Shown: positions 7,991 through 16,854, numbered from the stretch's first letter. The stretch is DNA of 64,000 nt from Oscillospiraceae bacterium (GCA_015064415.1 SVSG01000007.1:17858-81857); one strand, 5' to 3'. Notes: generated by a model not told the origin, from the sequence alone. Numbers and translations: made by a program.

Positions 7991-8576
7991 AAATAGGCGG
8001 GAGCGCGGCGGCCGCGCGCGCGAATTCCTCGCGTGTGGCGATGACGTTGAGTGCGGCTAAAAGGGCGTTGGGCGTCATCCCTGCGGGCAGGGCAAACGCC
8101 TTTGCCAGCGCGTCGCGCCGCGCGGCGCTGTTTTGCGCACCCGTAAGGCCGTATTCAAACAGATCGGTCTTGGTGATCGGCTCGCGTTGGGGGAGCGTGT
8201 CGGCGGCAAAAGGGGAGAGCAGATCGTAAAGCAGCTGTTGTTCCTGCCCCTCCACGCCAAGGAACCCTTCGGCGGAGGGCTCTTGCTTGCGCCGTTCTTT
8301 GCCCGCAATTTGCGGCACGTATAGGGGGATAATGCGCTCTTTTGGCACAGCGGAGCCGATGTGCGCGCGGATCAGCTTGCCCGCCCCGTCGGGGTCGGTC
8401 AGTACGATAAGGGGGGATCTTTGCGCCAGCGCGCGAAAGAGCGCCAGCTTCTCCTTTTGCTTGAAGATGCCGAAGCCCTGTGTGCAAAGGATCTGTCCTT
8501 CCATCACGCAAAGCAAGCGCAGTCGGTCGTATTTGCCCTCCACGATCACGGGATAGGCGATTTTCAGTTTTTCCAT
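7989..8576 (-). CDS. rnmV: Ribonuclease M5 (5S rRNA maturation), Toprim/DUF4093 protein
   Basis: The 195-residue protein has an N-terminal Toprim fold with the catalytic VEGKYD and LTDPDGAGK motifs (Glu and DxD metal ligands), then a C-terminal DUF4093 extension rich in Ala. This order is that of Gram-positive RNase M5, which trims precursor 5S rRNA on ribosomes with L18. AAAGGATAGG lies upstream of the ATG at 8576. It lies alone, well separated from uppP by a 216-bp repeat-bearing gap, and not beside the usual ksgA. Family assignment is good; in vivo role follows from homology. Confidence 0.85.
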   Translation of the reverse strand: MEKLKIAYPVIVEGKYDRLRLLCVMEGQILCTQGFGIFKQKEKLALFRALAQRSPLIVLTDPDGAGKLIRAHIGSAVPKERIIPLYVPQIAGKERRKQEPSAEGFLGVEGQEQQLLYDLLSPFAADTLPQREPITKTDLFEYGLTGAQNSAARRDALAKAFALPAGMTPNALLAALNVIATREEFARAAAALPPI

Positions 8577-8628
8577 AGTGTTCCTATCCTTTCGGGAAGA
8601 TTACCCTTGGCATAGCCGAGGGGAGCGG

Positions 8629-8692
8629 TCTGTTTTGCGGGCGAACACTATTCGCCTCTACAATATTGCAGGATGCCGCACCGTTTGACGGG
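8629..8692. repeat. REP-like dyad GCGGGCGAACAC..TTCGCCTCTAC plus tail
   Basis: An imperfect dyad, GGGCGAACAC and TTCGCCTCTACAAT, is followed by TGCAGGATGCCGCACCG, the same tail found at about 21163-21179. It fills part of the rnmV-uppP gap. Confidence 0.6.
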
Positions 8693-8740
8693 GATGGCAT
8701 ATATCTTTTTGCAAGCAAAGCGGCTGTGCGCCAATTCCTT

Positions 8741-8796
8741 TTATGTAAAAGTTTTGAAAGGGTCATAGGGAAAACTTTTTTAAAAGTTTTCCCTAT
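8741..8796 (-). terminator. Terminator-like hairpin element after uppP
   Basis: An AGGGAAAACTTTT / AAAAGTTTTCCCT stem overlaps the uppP stop. It is preceded on the plus strand by the TATGTAAAAGTTTTGAAAGGG segment shared by the other copies of this element. Confidence 0.65.
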
Positions 8797-9602
8797 ACTG
8801 TCCCCAAAAGCACCACAACGCCAAGCGCGATGCGGTAGATGCCGAAGGCACGGAAGGTGTGGCGCTTGACGAAATCCAGCAGCGCGCGGATGACAACAAG
8901 CGACACCAAAAACGCGGTCAGCGTGCCCGCCGCAAGCATCACCCACTCGGTGCGAGAGAGCACGTTGCCCTCCCAAAAGAACTTCGCGCACTTGAGCGCC
9001 GAGGCGCCGAGCATCGTCGGGATGCCGAGGAAAAAGGAGAACTCCGCCGCTCCCGTGCGGGGAAGCCCCAGAAGCGTGCCGCCCAGCATCGTCGCACCCG
9101 AGCGCGAGGTGCCGGGGATGAGGGCAAGCAACTGAAAAAGCCCCACGCCAAGCGCGGTCTTTTTCGTAATTTGCCCTCCGAACGGTACGAGTTTTGGCCG
9201 CTTTAAGGGGAAAAGAAAGGCGATGCCGTAAAGGATCAGCATGGCGGCCACGGTTGGCACGTTGTAAAGGTGTTCGTCCAAAAAATCGTCAAGGAGAAGC
9301 CCCACAATAGCCGAGGGGAGTGCCGCAAGGAGCACCAAAGACCAAAGACGCCACGTGCCGCGTCGCTCGACGGGCGTTTTTTGCCTCGCGAACGGGTTGA
9401 GCTTTTGAAAGTAGAGCACCACCACGGCAAGGATCGCGCCGAGCTGGATCACGACCTCAAAAATTTCAAAAAAAGCGGGACGTACCTCAAATTTGACGAC
9501 ATTTTCCAGTAAAATGAGGTGGCCCGTGGAGGAGATCGGCAACCATTCGGTCACTCCCTCCAGCACACCGAAAAGCATGGCAAGCAAAAGCGCGGGAAGC
9601 AA
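8793..9602 (-). CDS. uppP: Undecaprenyl-diphosphate phosphatase
   Basis: This 269-residue integral membrane protein carries the BacA/UppP motifs EGVTEWLPISSTGH (the Glu-rich active-site loop) and PGTSRSGATM (phosphate-binding loop with the conserved Arg). It recycles C55-PP to the lipid carrier phosphate used in wall synthesis, and gives bacitracin tolerance. The start is a TTG at 9602 with AAAGGGG 6 nt upstream. It is the last gene of a U32-rarA-uppP run with gaps of 17 and 29 bp, so probably an operon. Confidence 0.95.
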   Translation of the reverse strand: MLPALLLAMLFGVLEGVTEWLPISSTGHLILLENVVKFEVRPAFFEIFEVVIQLGAILAVVVLYFQKLNPFARQKTPVERRGTWRLWSLVLLAALPSAIVGLLLDDFLDEHLYNVPTVAAMLILYGIAFLFPLKRPKLVPFGGQITKKTALGVGLFQLLALIPGTSRSGATMLGGTLLGLPRTGAAEFSFFLGIPTMLGASALKCAKFFWEGNVLSRTEWVMLAAGTLTAFLVSLVVIRALLDFVKRHTFRAFGIYRIALGVVVLLGTV

Positions 9603-9631
9603 ACGTACCCCTTTCTACGGGGCGCCCCCCG

Positions 9632-10891
9632 TCACTGGCGCGGCTTGCCACCCTCCGTACGGATCTTTTGCGCGAAGGCGGCGGCCGCTTGCTCGGTTTT
9701 GTTCTCTCCGAAATGATAATACGTCCGCCCGCGCAGGTCGTCGGGCAAATATTGCTGCTGCACGAAATGACAGGTGTACTCGTGCGGGTACTTATAGCCC
9801 TTAAAAAGGGGGGATTGCAGGTGTACGGGGGCCACGTTGCCCTTGCCCGCCTCCACGTCGGCCATGGCGGCGGCCAATGCCTCGTAGGCGGAGTTGGACT
9901 TGGGTGCGGTGGCAAGCGTCAGCGCCGCGTTGATGAGGGGAATACGCGCCTCGGGGAAGCCGAGCTCCATCGCGCTTTCGCAGCACGCGCGCGTGATGAC
10001 GGCGGCCTGCGGGTAGGCAAGCCCCACATCCTCGCTGGCGATCACCTGTAGGCGGCGGCACAGCGAAATGAGCTCTCCTGCGGCGCACAGCTTCGCCACG
10101 TAAAAGGCGGTGGCGTCGGGGTCGGAGCCGCGGATCGACTTTTGCAGGCAGGAGAGCAGATCGTAGTGCGTATCGTTGTTGAAGTTGCCGACGGGCACGT
10201 GAAAATCCTCGATATTTTCGCGCGTGATCGCACCCGCTCGGGGGGTAATGCCCTCCTCGCCTGCGGCAAAATAGGCGTTTTCCAGAAGCACGATGCCACG
10301 GCGCACGTCACCGCGCACCTGCGCGGCAACGTAGGTAAGCAGCTCCGCGTCGGCGGTGATGGCGGTGCCGTTTTCCTCGTTCAGATACGCCAGCGCGCGT
10401 GTGAGCGCGGGCAGCATCTCGGCGGGCTTTACGGGCTTGAACTCAAAAAGAGAGGAGCGCGAGATGATCGCGTTATAGATATAAAAATGCGGATTTTCCG
10501 TGGTGGAGGCGATCAGGGTGATGCGCCCGTCCTCCATGTACTCTAAAAGCGATTGCTGCTGCTTGCGGTTGAAGTATTGCAGCTCGTCTAAATACAGTAA
10601 TATGCCGCCCGAGCCGAAAATATTAGAGGTTTCGGCCAGAACCTCCTTCACGTCGGAAAGCGAGGCGGAGGTGCAGTTGAGACGGCGGAATTCCATCCCC
10701 GAGCGCGCCGCGATCACGGATGCCGCCGTGGTCTTGCCCGTGCCGGGAGGGCCGAAGAAGATCATGTTGGTGATGCGGCCGCTTTCCACCATGCGGCGCA
10801 CCGCGCCGCGCGGGCCAAAAAGGTGCTGCTGACCCACGATGCCGTCGAAATCGACGGGGCGCATCATATCTGCTAATTGCTGATTTCTCAT
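9632..10891 (-). CDS. rarA: Replication-associated recombination ATPase RarA (MgsA)
   Basis: The 419-residue AAA+ ATPase of the clamp-loader-like RarA/MgsA/WRNIP1 family has Walker A GPPGTGKTT, Walker B GILLYLDELQ, sensor region ASTTENPHF and an arginine-finger-like SRSSLFEF. The C-terminal helical tetramerisation part contains a KGYKYPHEY segment near the end, as in family members. It acts at stalled replication forks. An AAGGAC site precedes ATG 10891. It lies 17 bp downstream of the U32 gene and 29 bp upstream of uppP. Confidence 0.95.
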   Translation of the reverse strand: MRNQQLADMMRPVDFDGIVGQQHLFGPRGAVRRMVESGRITNMIFFGPPGTGKTTAASVIAARSGMEFRRLNCTSASLSDVKEVLAETSNIFGSGGILLYLDELQYFNRKQQQSLLEYMEDGRITLIASTTENPHFYIYNAIISRSSLFEFKPVKPAEMLPALTRALAYLNEENGTAITADAELLTYVAAQVRGDVRRGIVLLENAYFAAGEEGITPRAGAITRENIEDFHVPVGNFNNDTHYDLLSCLQKSIRGSDPDATAFYVAKLCAAGELISLCRRLQVIASEDVGLAYPQAAVITRACCESAMELGFPEARIPLINAALTLATAPKSNSAYEALAAAMADVEAGKGNVAPVHLQSPLFKGYKYPHEYTCHFVQQQYLPDDLRGRTYYHFGENKTEQAAAAFAQKIRTEGGKPRQ

Positions 10892-10908
10892 ACCGTTATA
10901 CGTCCTTT

Positions 10909-12156
10909 TTATTCTCCTGCGCGCAAAATGTCGCCTGCTTCGGCCTCATGCGGCAGTCTGGTGTAAAACTCCATCAAGGGGTGCGGTGCGCTTTCCATGG
11001 GCGCACCGTCCGCGTCGTAAAGCTCCGTCACGAGAAGCGGAATGCCAACGCGCGAGGGGGTGAGGAGCTCCGCCTTGTCGAAAAGCGACACCTTGTTGCG
11101 CTGGCGCAGTCGGCAAAGCACGCCTTGCTCGTTTTCTGCGACAAGTCCTGCGGGCGCGTTGCCGCGCTCCACCACCGTGGCGAAGTATGCTTTTTCGCGG
11201 ATGTAGCCGTTCTCGGTGCAAAGCTGGGGCTCTTTTTTGGGGTCATCAAACCAAAAGCCCGTGGCGTACTCGCGGTGCGAAACGCTTTCCACCTCGCGGT
11301 ACCAACGTTCGTCAAACTCATACCCGTTCGGGTCTTTTTTGTACGCGTCGATCGCCATACGGTAGGCATTTGTGACCACCGCGGTGTAATACGCGCTCTT
11401 CATTCTGCCCTCGATCTTGAAGGAGCTGACACCCGCTTCGATGAGCTCGGGCACGTGGCGCAGCATGCACATATCCTTGGAGGACATGATGAAGGTGCCG
11501 TGCTCGTTTTCGATGACGGGGAGCGCCTCGTCGGGACGCTTTTCCTCCACGATGGTATAGTTCCAACGACAGGGCTGGGCGCATGCGCCGCGATTGGCGT
11601 CGCGGCCGGTAAACTCGTTGGACAGCATACAGCGCCCGCTGTAAGAAACGCACATCGAGCCGTGGATGAAGGCCTCCAGCTCCACCTCAGGGGGCAGGGC
11701 CTCGCGGATGCGCTTGACCTCGTCCAGCGTGAGCTCGCGCGCCAGCACCAGACGCTCCGCACCGAGAGACGCCCACGCGCGCGCGGCGGCAGGGCTGACG
11801 ATGCTGGATTGCGTGGAGACGTGGATCGGCATATCGGGCAACAGCTCCTTGACGGTCGCCATCACGCCAAGGTCGGTCAAAATGATACCGTCCGGGGGGT
11901 AATGGGCGATTTTTCGCAAATATTCGCGCAGTGCGGGGTACTCGTATCCGTGGGGCATCGTGTTGACGGTAAGGTAAATTTTCTTGCCGCGCGCGTGGAC
12001 GTATTCCACGGCGGCGGCCAGCTCCTCGTCTGTGAAGTTGTCGGCGGCGGAGCGCATTCCGAAAAGCTGTCCCGCCAGATATACCGCATCCGCGCCAAAA
12101 CGCAGTGCGGCTTGCATTTTTTCAAAATTTCCCGCGGGGGAAAGTAATTCTGTCAT
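10909..12156 (-). CDS. U32 family peptidase-like protein (tRNA hydroxylation TrhP/RlhA type)
   Basis: The 415-residue protein starts MTELLSPAGNFEKMQAALRFGADAVYL, typical of the U32 TIM-barrel family, and has the U32 signature EAFIHGSMCVSYSGRC plus later Cys residues in GACAQPCRWNY that may bind an Fe-S cluster. Characterised relatives act in prephenate-dependent hydroxylation of tRNA (TrhP) or 23S rRNA (RlhA) rather than proteolysis, so an RNA modification role is likely. AAAGGAG precedes the ATG. First gene of the U32-rarA-uppP run, behind a good promoter shared divergently with the rubrerythrin operon. Confidence 0.85.
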   Translation of the reverse strand: MTELLSPAGNFEKMQAALRFGADAVYLAGQLFGMRSAADNFTDEELAAAVEYVHARGKKIYLTVNTMPHGYEYPALREYLRKIAHYPPDGIILTDLGVMATVKELLPDMPIHVSTQSSIVSPAAARAWASLGAERLVLARELTLDEVKRIREALPPEVELEAFIHGSMCVSYSGRCMLSNEFTGRDANRGACAQPCRWNYTIVEEKRPDEALPVIENEHGTFIMSSKDMCMLRHVPELIEAGVSSFKIEGRMKSAYYTAVVTNAYRMAIDAYKKDPNGYEFDERWYREVESVSHREYATGFWFDDPKKEPQLCTENGYIREKAYFATVVERGNAPAGLVAENEQGVLCRLRQRNKVSLFDKAELLTPSRVGIPLLVTELYDADGAPMESAPHPLMEFYTRLPHEAEAGDILRAGE

Positions 12157-12188
12157 AGTGGGCGCTCCTTTGCATATCGTTTACCATT

Positions 12189-12217
12189 ATTATAATAGTT
12201 TTTTGCCCCCGCGTCAA
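12189..12217 (-). promoter_or_regulatory. Sigma-A promoter of the U32-rarA-uppP operon
   Basis: TTGACG, a 17-bp spacer and TATAAT are read on the minus strand. Confidence 0.8.
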
Positions 12218-12273
12218 GGGCAATCTTCCTTAAAATATATACGCGCGCGCACACGCAAGAAAAGAAAAAATAT

Positions 12274-12292
12274 TTTTAGAATTATTCTAAAA
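12274..12292. promoter_or_regulatory. PerR/Fur-type operator palindrome 1
   Basis: TTTTAGAATTATTCTAAAA is a perfect 9-1-9 inverted repeat. Its core TTAGAATTATTCTAA differs from the Bacillus PerR box TTATAATNATTATAA at two symmetric positions. It lies just upstream of the rubrerythrin -35. Confidence 0.75.
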
Positions 12293-12308
12293 AATTTCTA
12301 AAAAGCTA

Positions 12309-12337
12309 TTGACAAACACGAAATCTTGTGCTAAAAT
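12309..12337 (+). promoter_or_regulatory. Sigma-A promoter of the rubrerythrin-perR operon
   Basis: TTGACA, a 17-bp spacer and TAAAAT precede the first rubrerythrin gene. Confidence 0.85.
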
Positions 12338-12350
12338 AGAATTGTTCCAA
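12336..12350 (+). promoter_or_regulatory. PerR/Fur-type operator 2 (imperfect)
   Basis: ATAGAATTGTTCCAA matches palindrome 1 at 12 of 15 positions and overlaps the end of the -10 and the predicted transcription start, where a repressor would block initiation. Confidence 0.55.
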
Positions 12351-12410
12351 AAACAGTGCGAATGTGAGGAACGAAAAACGAAATTTTTTATCTTAAAGGA
12401 GATTATGATA

Positions 12411-12965
12411 ATGAAAAAGTGGAAATGCTCTGTATGTGGTGAGATCGTTGAGTCCGAGAACCGCCCCGAAAAGTGCCCCCTTTGCAAGGTGCCGGGCGAA
12501 AAGTTCAATGAGATCGTGGAGACCGAGAACGCCGCTTGGGCAACCGAGCACGTGATCGGCGTTGGCAAGGCCGCTGAGGTTCCTGCTGAGATCATCGAGG
12601 GCCTGAAGGCAAACTTCATGGGCGAGTGCACCGAGGTCGGTATGTATCTGGCTATGGCTCGCGTGGCTCATCGCGAGGGCTATCCCGAGATCGGTCTGTA
12701 CTGGGAAAAGGCCGCTTGGGAAGAGGCAGAGCATGCCGCTAAGTTCGCTGAGCTGCTCGGCGACGTGGTGACCGACTCCACCAAGAAGAACCTGGAGATG
12801 CGTGTCGAGGCCGAGAACGGCGCTTGCGAGGGCAAGTTTGAGCTGGCCAAGATGGCAAAGCAGCTGAATCTTGACGCGATCCATGACACCGTGCACGAGA
12901 TGGCAAAGGACGAGGCCCGTCACGGCCGCGCCTTCGAGGGCCTTCTGAACCGTTACTTCAAGTAA
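12411..12965 (+). CDS. Reverse-type rubrerythrin (NADH peroxidase-like), rubredoxin domain first
   Basis: The 184-residue protein begins with a rubredoxin-like CxxC pair (WKCSVCG...CPLCKVPG) and continues as a ferritin-like four-helix di-iron domain with Glu-containing helices ([43 protein letters not shown]). This order is reversed from classical rubrerythrin and matches clostridial reverse rubrerythrins that reduce H2O2 with electrons from NADH-linked rubredoxin. The second ATG at 12411 is chosen because AAAGGAG is 8 nt upstream, too close to the ATG at 12405. First gene of an oxidative stress operon with a Fur-family regulator. Confidence 0.9.
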   Translation: MKKWKCSVCGEIVESENRPEKCPLCKVPGEKFNEIVETENAAWATEHVIGVGKAAEVPAEIIEGLKANFMGECTEVGMYLAMARVAHREGYPEIGLYWEKAAWEEAEHAAKFAELLGDVVTDSTKKNLEMRVEAENGACEGKFELAKMAKQLNLDAIHDTVHEMAKDEARHGRAFEGLLNRYFK

Positions 12966-13009
12966 TTCCAAATAAGCACCAAGGGCGCAACGCCCGAAAG
13001 GAGGACGAC

Positions 13010-13372
13010 ATGACACAAAAACGTGCCGCCATCCTGCAGATCCTGCGCGAGTCCGAGGGACACCTGTCCGCCGACGAGATCTTTCGCCGTGCAAAGGAGA
13101 AATACCCCGGCATCGTGCTTGCTACCGTGTATAACACGCTGCATTATCTGACGGAGGAGGGGCATATCTTGCACATCCGCACCGCGGATGGCCCCGACTT
13201 TTATGACAAAACCCCAAAAAAGCACGAGCACGCGTTCTGTTCCTCGTGCGGACGGGTGCTGGACGTGGATCTCGGCGATCTTGCCGCCGAGTTCACCAAA
13301 CGCACGGGTATTGAGATCGATTCTTACGAATTGATCCTGCACACCCGTTGCTCTCACTGTCAAACAACTTAA
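13010..13372 (+). CDS. perR: Fur-family transcriptional regulator, PerR-like
   Basis: The 120-residue protein has an N-terminal winged helix (RAAILQILRESEGHLSADEIF...IVLATVYNTLHYLTEEG) and a C-terminal dimerisation part with two CxxC pairs (FCSSCG and RCSHC) forming the structural zinc site, and a HEHAF metal-binding stretch. It is short for the family, starting almost directly at the HTH. Its place between two rubrerythrins and the PerR-box-like palindromes point to peroxide-sensing autoregulation rather than iron control. AAAGGAGG precedes ATG 13010. Confidence 0.85.
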   Translation: MTQKRAAILQILRESEGHLSADEIFRRAKEKYPGIVLATVYNTLHYLTEEGHILHIRTADGPDFYDKTPKKHEHAFCSSCGRVLDVDLGDLAAEFTKRTGIEIDSYELILHTRCSHCQTT

Positions 13373-13384
13373 AGGAGAATGATT

Positions 13385-13918
13385 ATGAATTTGAAGGGTA
13401 CCAAGACCGAGCAAAATCTGATGACCGCGTTTGCCGGCGAGAGCCAGGCACGCAACAAGTACACCTACTTTGCCAGCGTGGCAAAGAAGGAGGGCTATGA
13501 GCAGATCAGCGCCCTGTTCACCAAGACCGCCGACAACGAAAAGGAGCACGCCAAGATGTGGTTCAAGCTGCTTGGCGGACTTGGCAACACGGCACAGAAT
13601 CTGGCCGACGCTGCCGCAGGAGAGAACTACGAGTGGACGGATATGTACGCCACCTTTGCCAAGGAAGCCGATGAAGAGGGCTTCCATGACATCGCCGCAA
13701 AGTTCCGCGCTGTGGCCGAGATCGAGAAGTCTCACGAGGAGCGCTACCGCAAGCTGCTTTCCAACGTGGAGCTGCAGCAGGTGTTCGAGAAGGGCGAGAT
13801 GACCATGTGGGAGTGCCGCAACTGCGGCCACCTTGTGATGGGCAAGAAGGCCCCCGAGGTCTGCCCCGTATGCGTGCATCCGCAAAGCTACTTTGAGGTT
13901 CACGCAGAGAACTATTGA
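13385..13918 (+). CDS. rbr: Rubrerythrin (ferritin-like di-iron plus C-terminal rubredoxin)
   Basis: This 177-residue classical rubrerythrin has an N-terminal di-iron four-helix domain ([43 protein letters not shown]) and a C-terminal rubredoxin ([12 protein letters not shown]...CPVCVHP) with two CxxC iron-binding knuckles. It reduces hydrogen peroxide to water in anaerobes. The ATG at 13385 is 7 nt after AAAGGAG; the ATG at 13379 is too close. The gene follows perR by 12 bp and ends the operon at a strong terminator. Confidence 0.95.
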   Translation: MNLKGTKTEQNLMTAFAGESQARNKYTYFASVAKKEGYEQISALFTKTADNEKEHAKMWFKLLGGLGNTAQNLADAAAGENYEWTDMYATFAKEADEEGFHDIAAKFRAVAEIEKSHEERYRKLLSNVELQQVFEKGEMTMWECRNCGHLVMGKKAPEVCPVCVHPQSYFEVHAENY

Positions 13919-13933
13919 TCCGGCTATCCGCAT

Positions 13934-13962
13934 AAAAAGAGCAGGGAAACCTGCTCTTTTTT
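13934..13962 (+). terminator. Terminator of the rubrerythrin-perR operon
   Basis: An AAAGAGCAGG / CCTGCTCTTT stem with a GAAA loop is followed by a T run. Confidence 0.9.
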
Positions 13963-14090
13963 GCATCACGGAGCCGTATTTGGAAAAACCAAGGAACTGT
14001 AATCGGACAAAACAAGAAAATTATTCCGAATAGCTGGAAAAAATATGAAATAAATTGGAAAATGATCGAAAAAGCCGCGCAAAACAAAAT

Positions 14091-14120
14091 AAGGCCGCGC
14101 CCCCGACGGGCGCGGCCCTT
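14091..14120 (-). terminator. Terminator after the DUF1846 gene
   Basis: A GC-only stem GGCCGCGCCC / GGGCGCGGCC is followed by TTATTTTG on the minus strand, and by T-rich sequence on the plus strand. Confidence 0.75.
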
Positions 14121-14143
14121 TTGCTTTTTATCCTAATAATATG

Positions 14144-15628
14144 TCAGCCGTGGTACAGCTTTTTGGTCTGATACTGCGGCTCGCAGGTCAGCTGCACGCC
14201 AAGCTTCTTGAGCGTGGACTCATCCACCTGCGAGAGTATCACGGTGGAGTGCGCGTCACAGTGGTTCAGCTTGTCCAGGCATCCCAGTGCCTTGCGTGCC
14301 AGCTTGTCGTTCACAGCACAAATGGAAAGCGCGATCAGTACCTCGTCCAGATGCAGTCGCGGGTTCTTGTTGCCAAGGCGCTTGATCTTAAGGTTGGAGA
14401 CCGGCTTGAGGATCTCGGGGGAGATGAGCTTGGTCTCACGCGGAATGTCGGCCAGCGCCTTGAGGGCGTTGATGGTCGCGGCGGAGACGGCACCAAGCAA
14501 CTTGGAGGTCTTGCCCGTGATCACGCGGCCGTCGGGGAGCTGCAGCGCCACGGCGGGGGACTCGGTCTCGGCGGCACGCTTGCGCGCGGCCTCGATGACG
14601 GGGCGGTGGCTTTCGTCCAGACCGCTCTTGGCCATCAGCATTTTGATCTTGTCGACCTCCGCGCCATCGCTCTCCGCTTTGCGCTTGCGGCAAAGTGCGG
14701 CGAAGTAGCGGCGCAGGATCTCGTCTCTTGCACCCTCGCGCACGGCCTCGTCATCGACGATGCAATTTCCGACCATGTTCACACCCATGTCGGTGGGGGA
14801 TTTGTAAGGACATTCGCCGTAGATGTGCTCGAACATGGTTTTCACCACGGGGAAGACCTCTACGTCTCGGTTATAGTTCACGGTGGTCACACCGTAAGCG
14901 GTGAGGTGGAAGTGATCCACGATGTTCACGTCGTTGAGATCGGCGGTGGCCGCCTCATAGGCAAGGTTCACGGGGTGATCCAGCGGCAGGTTCCAGACGG
15001 GGAAGGTCTCAAACTTGGCGTAGCCCGAACGGATGCCGCGCTTGTTATCATGATAGAGCTGAGACATGCAAGTTGCCATCTTGCCGGAGCCGGGGCCGGG
15101 AGCCGTGACCACCACCAGCGGGTGGGAGGTCTCGATGTACTCGTTTTTTCCGTAGCCCTCGTCACTGACGATGGTCTTGACGTCCATGGGGTAACCGGGG
15201 ATGGGGTAGTGGCGGTAGACCTTAAGGTCAAGCCCCTCCAGCTTCTTCTGGAATGCTTCGGCTGCGGGCTGGCCCGTGTAGCAGGTCAGCACCACGCTGC
15301 CCACGTACATCCCAAAGCTGCGGAACGCATCGATCAGGCGCAGCGCCTCCTGATCGTAGGTGATGCCGAGATCGCCGCGGACCTTATTTTTCTCAATGTC
15401 GGAGGCGTTGATGGCGATGACGATCTCCGCATCGTCGGCCAGACGCGAGAGCATGCGGATCTTGCTGTCCGGTGCAAAGCCCGGCAGAACGCGCGCGGCA
15501 TGGAAGTCATCAAACAGCTTGCCGCCAAACTCCAGATAAAGCTTGCCGCCAAACTGCGCGATCCGTTCCTCGATGCGCTTCGATTGTGTTTCGATGTACT
15601 TTTCGTTGTCAAACCCGATTTTAAACAT
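14144..15628 (-). CDS. DUF1846 family protein
   Basis: The 494-residue cytosolic protein is full length for the DUF1846 family (MFKIGFDNEKYIETQSKRI start, ATCMSQLYHDNKRG, GMYVGSVVLTCYTGQPAA). Structures of family members are known but the biochemical role is not established; the VVTAPGPGSGKMATC stretch resembles a nucleotide- or phosphate-binding loop. ATG 15628 is preceded by AGGAG with 7-nt spacing; the 500-aa track version begins at an upstream TTG that lies inside the SD site. Single gene between its own promoter and terminator. Confidence 0.88.
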   Translation of the reverse strand: MFKIGFDNEKYIETQSKRIEERIAQFGGKLYLEFGGKLFDDFHAARVLPGFAPDSKIRMLSRLADDAEIVIAINASDIEKNKVRGDLGITYDQEALRLIDAFRSFGMYVGSVVLTCYTGQPAAEAFQKKLEGLDLKVYRHYPIPGYPMDVKTIVSDEGYGKNEYIETSHPLVVVTAPGPGSGKMATCMSQLYHDNKRGIRSGYAKFETFPVWNLPLDHPVNLAYEAATADLNDVNIVDHFHLTAYGVTTVNYNRDVEVFPVVKTMFEHIYGECPYKSPTDMGVNMVGNCIVDDEAVREGARDEILRRYFAALCRKRKAESDGAEVDKIKMLMAKSGLDESHRPVIEAARKRAAETESPAVALQLPDGRVITGKTSKLLGAVSAATINALKALADIPRETKLISPEILKPVSNLKIKRLGNKNPRLHLDEVLIALSICAVNDKLARKALGCLDKLNHCDAHSTVILSQVDESTLKKLGVQLTCEPQYQTKKLYHG

Positions 15629-15660
15629 GCCATCACTCCTTTTCAAAAAAATACTATATT

Positions 15661-15690
15661 ATTATAGCATATTAAGGGGGATAAGAGCAA
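15661..15690 (-). promoter_or_regulatory. Promoter of the DUF1846 gene
   Basis: TTGCTC, an 18-bp spacer and TATAAT are read on the minus strand. Confidence 0.65.
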
Positions 15691-15789
15691 GACCTTTTTC
15701 GAAAATTTTTGCGATTTTTGCCTTTTGTGTATAAGCTATCCGTTTCGGGCAAAAATAAGAGCGACAGAAAAAAGAAAAGGAGTAAAGCC

Positions 15790-16539
15790 ATGCAAAAAAA
15801 GAATCTGTTTGTAAAATTGAAGGAGGATAAGAGCGCCCGCGCCATCGCCCTCACCGTCACGGTGATGCTGATGGTGCTGACGGCGATCATCATCACCACG
15901 GTGGTGGCCAACCGCGCCGCGAAAAACAACGCCGCTCTTCCCACGCCCGATGACAGCACGCAGGCCGGCATCAACGATCCCGCGCCCGATGACACCCCCG
16001 ATCTTCCCGACACCCCTGACAAGCCCGATACTCCCGCACCTCCCGTGGAGGAGGACAAAAACGCCGCCGCCCTTCCCGAGCGCTTTTTGTTACCCGTTTC
16101 GGGGGTATTGCAAAAAAATCACGATGCCAGCGTGCAGGTGTTCTCTCCTACCATGGGGGATTACCGCGTGCATCTTGGCATTGACATCGGTACCGTTGCG
16201 GGCGCCGCGGTCAGTACGATGGCCGACGGCGTGATCGCACAGGTGTGGGAGGACGTTTCGATGGGGCAGTGCGTCGCCGTCAAGCACGGGGGCGAATGCT
16301 ATACCGTTTATAAAAATCTTTCCGCCGACCTGCCCGAGAACGTGGTGGTCGGTGCCGCCGTGAAGGCGGGTGACGTGATCGGCCACGTGGGCGAGAGCGC
16401 CATGGTGGAGGTGGCAGAGGAGCCGCACCTGCATTTGGAAATGACTGTGAACGGGCTGCAGGTCGACCCCACGGACTACCTGGACGAGGATGCCAAGGCC
16501 ACGCTGATGGAGGACGCAAATTACGAGGACGTTTCCTGA
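15790..16539 (+). CDS. M23 (LytM) metallopeptidase-domain membrane protein, SpoIIQ-like
   Basis: The 249-residue protein has a short basic N-terminus, one membrane helix (residues about 20-45: ALTVTVMLMVLTAIIITTVVA), a Pro/Asp/Thr-rich linker, and a LytM domain from about residue 100. The zinc-site motifs appear intact: HLGID (HxxxD) and HLHLEM (HxH). One-helix LytM proteins of this size include SpoIIQ, the forespore half of the engulfment channel; clostridial SpoIIQ keeps a full zinc site. A wall hydrolase of vegetative cells cannot be excluded. AAAAGG lies upstream of ATG 15790. Monocistronic with a terminator. Confidence 0.75.
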   Translation: MQKKNLFVKLKEDKSARAIALTVTVMLMVLTAIIITTVVANRAAKNNAALPTPDDSTQAGINDPAPDDTPDLPDTPDKPDTPAPPVEEDKNAAALPERFLLPVSGVLQKNHDASVQVFSPTMGDYRVHLGIDIGTVAGAAVSTMADGVIAQVWEDVSMGQCVAVKHGGECYTVYKNLSADLPENVVVGAAVKAGDVIGHVGESAMVEVAEEPHLHLEMTVNGLQVDPTDYLDEDAKATLMEDANYEDVS

Positions 16540-16547
16540 AATTGACC

Positions 16548-16575
16548 AAAACGCCGCCATACGGTGGCGTTTTTT
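16548..16575 (+). terminator. Terminator of the M23 gene
   Basis: An AACGCCGCC / GGTGGCGTT stem is followed by TTTTTG. Confidence 0.88.
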
Positions 16576-16854
16576 GTTGTCATTTCCAAGAAAATACAGC
16601 ATGGCGTTGCGTGCGCTTTTTTTCTTTTTTTGACCCGCAACGGGCGCATATATAAAAAAAAGGATAATTTCCGCTTGCGGCGAAAAAAAGAAAATAAAAA
16701 AAATTTTTTCGTGACAGCGTTTCTTCTGCCCGGAGGCCGTCGAAAAAAAGCGCAAGAGGGAGAAAAACGTGCAAAAAACGCCCATAATGATAAATCATTA
16801 TGCCCTGCCCAAAATTTGGAATAAAAAAAATTATTATTAATATTAAACTAACTC

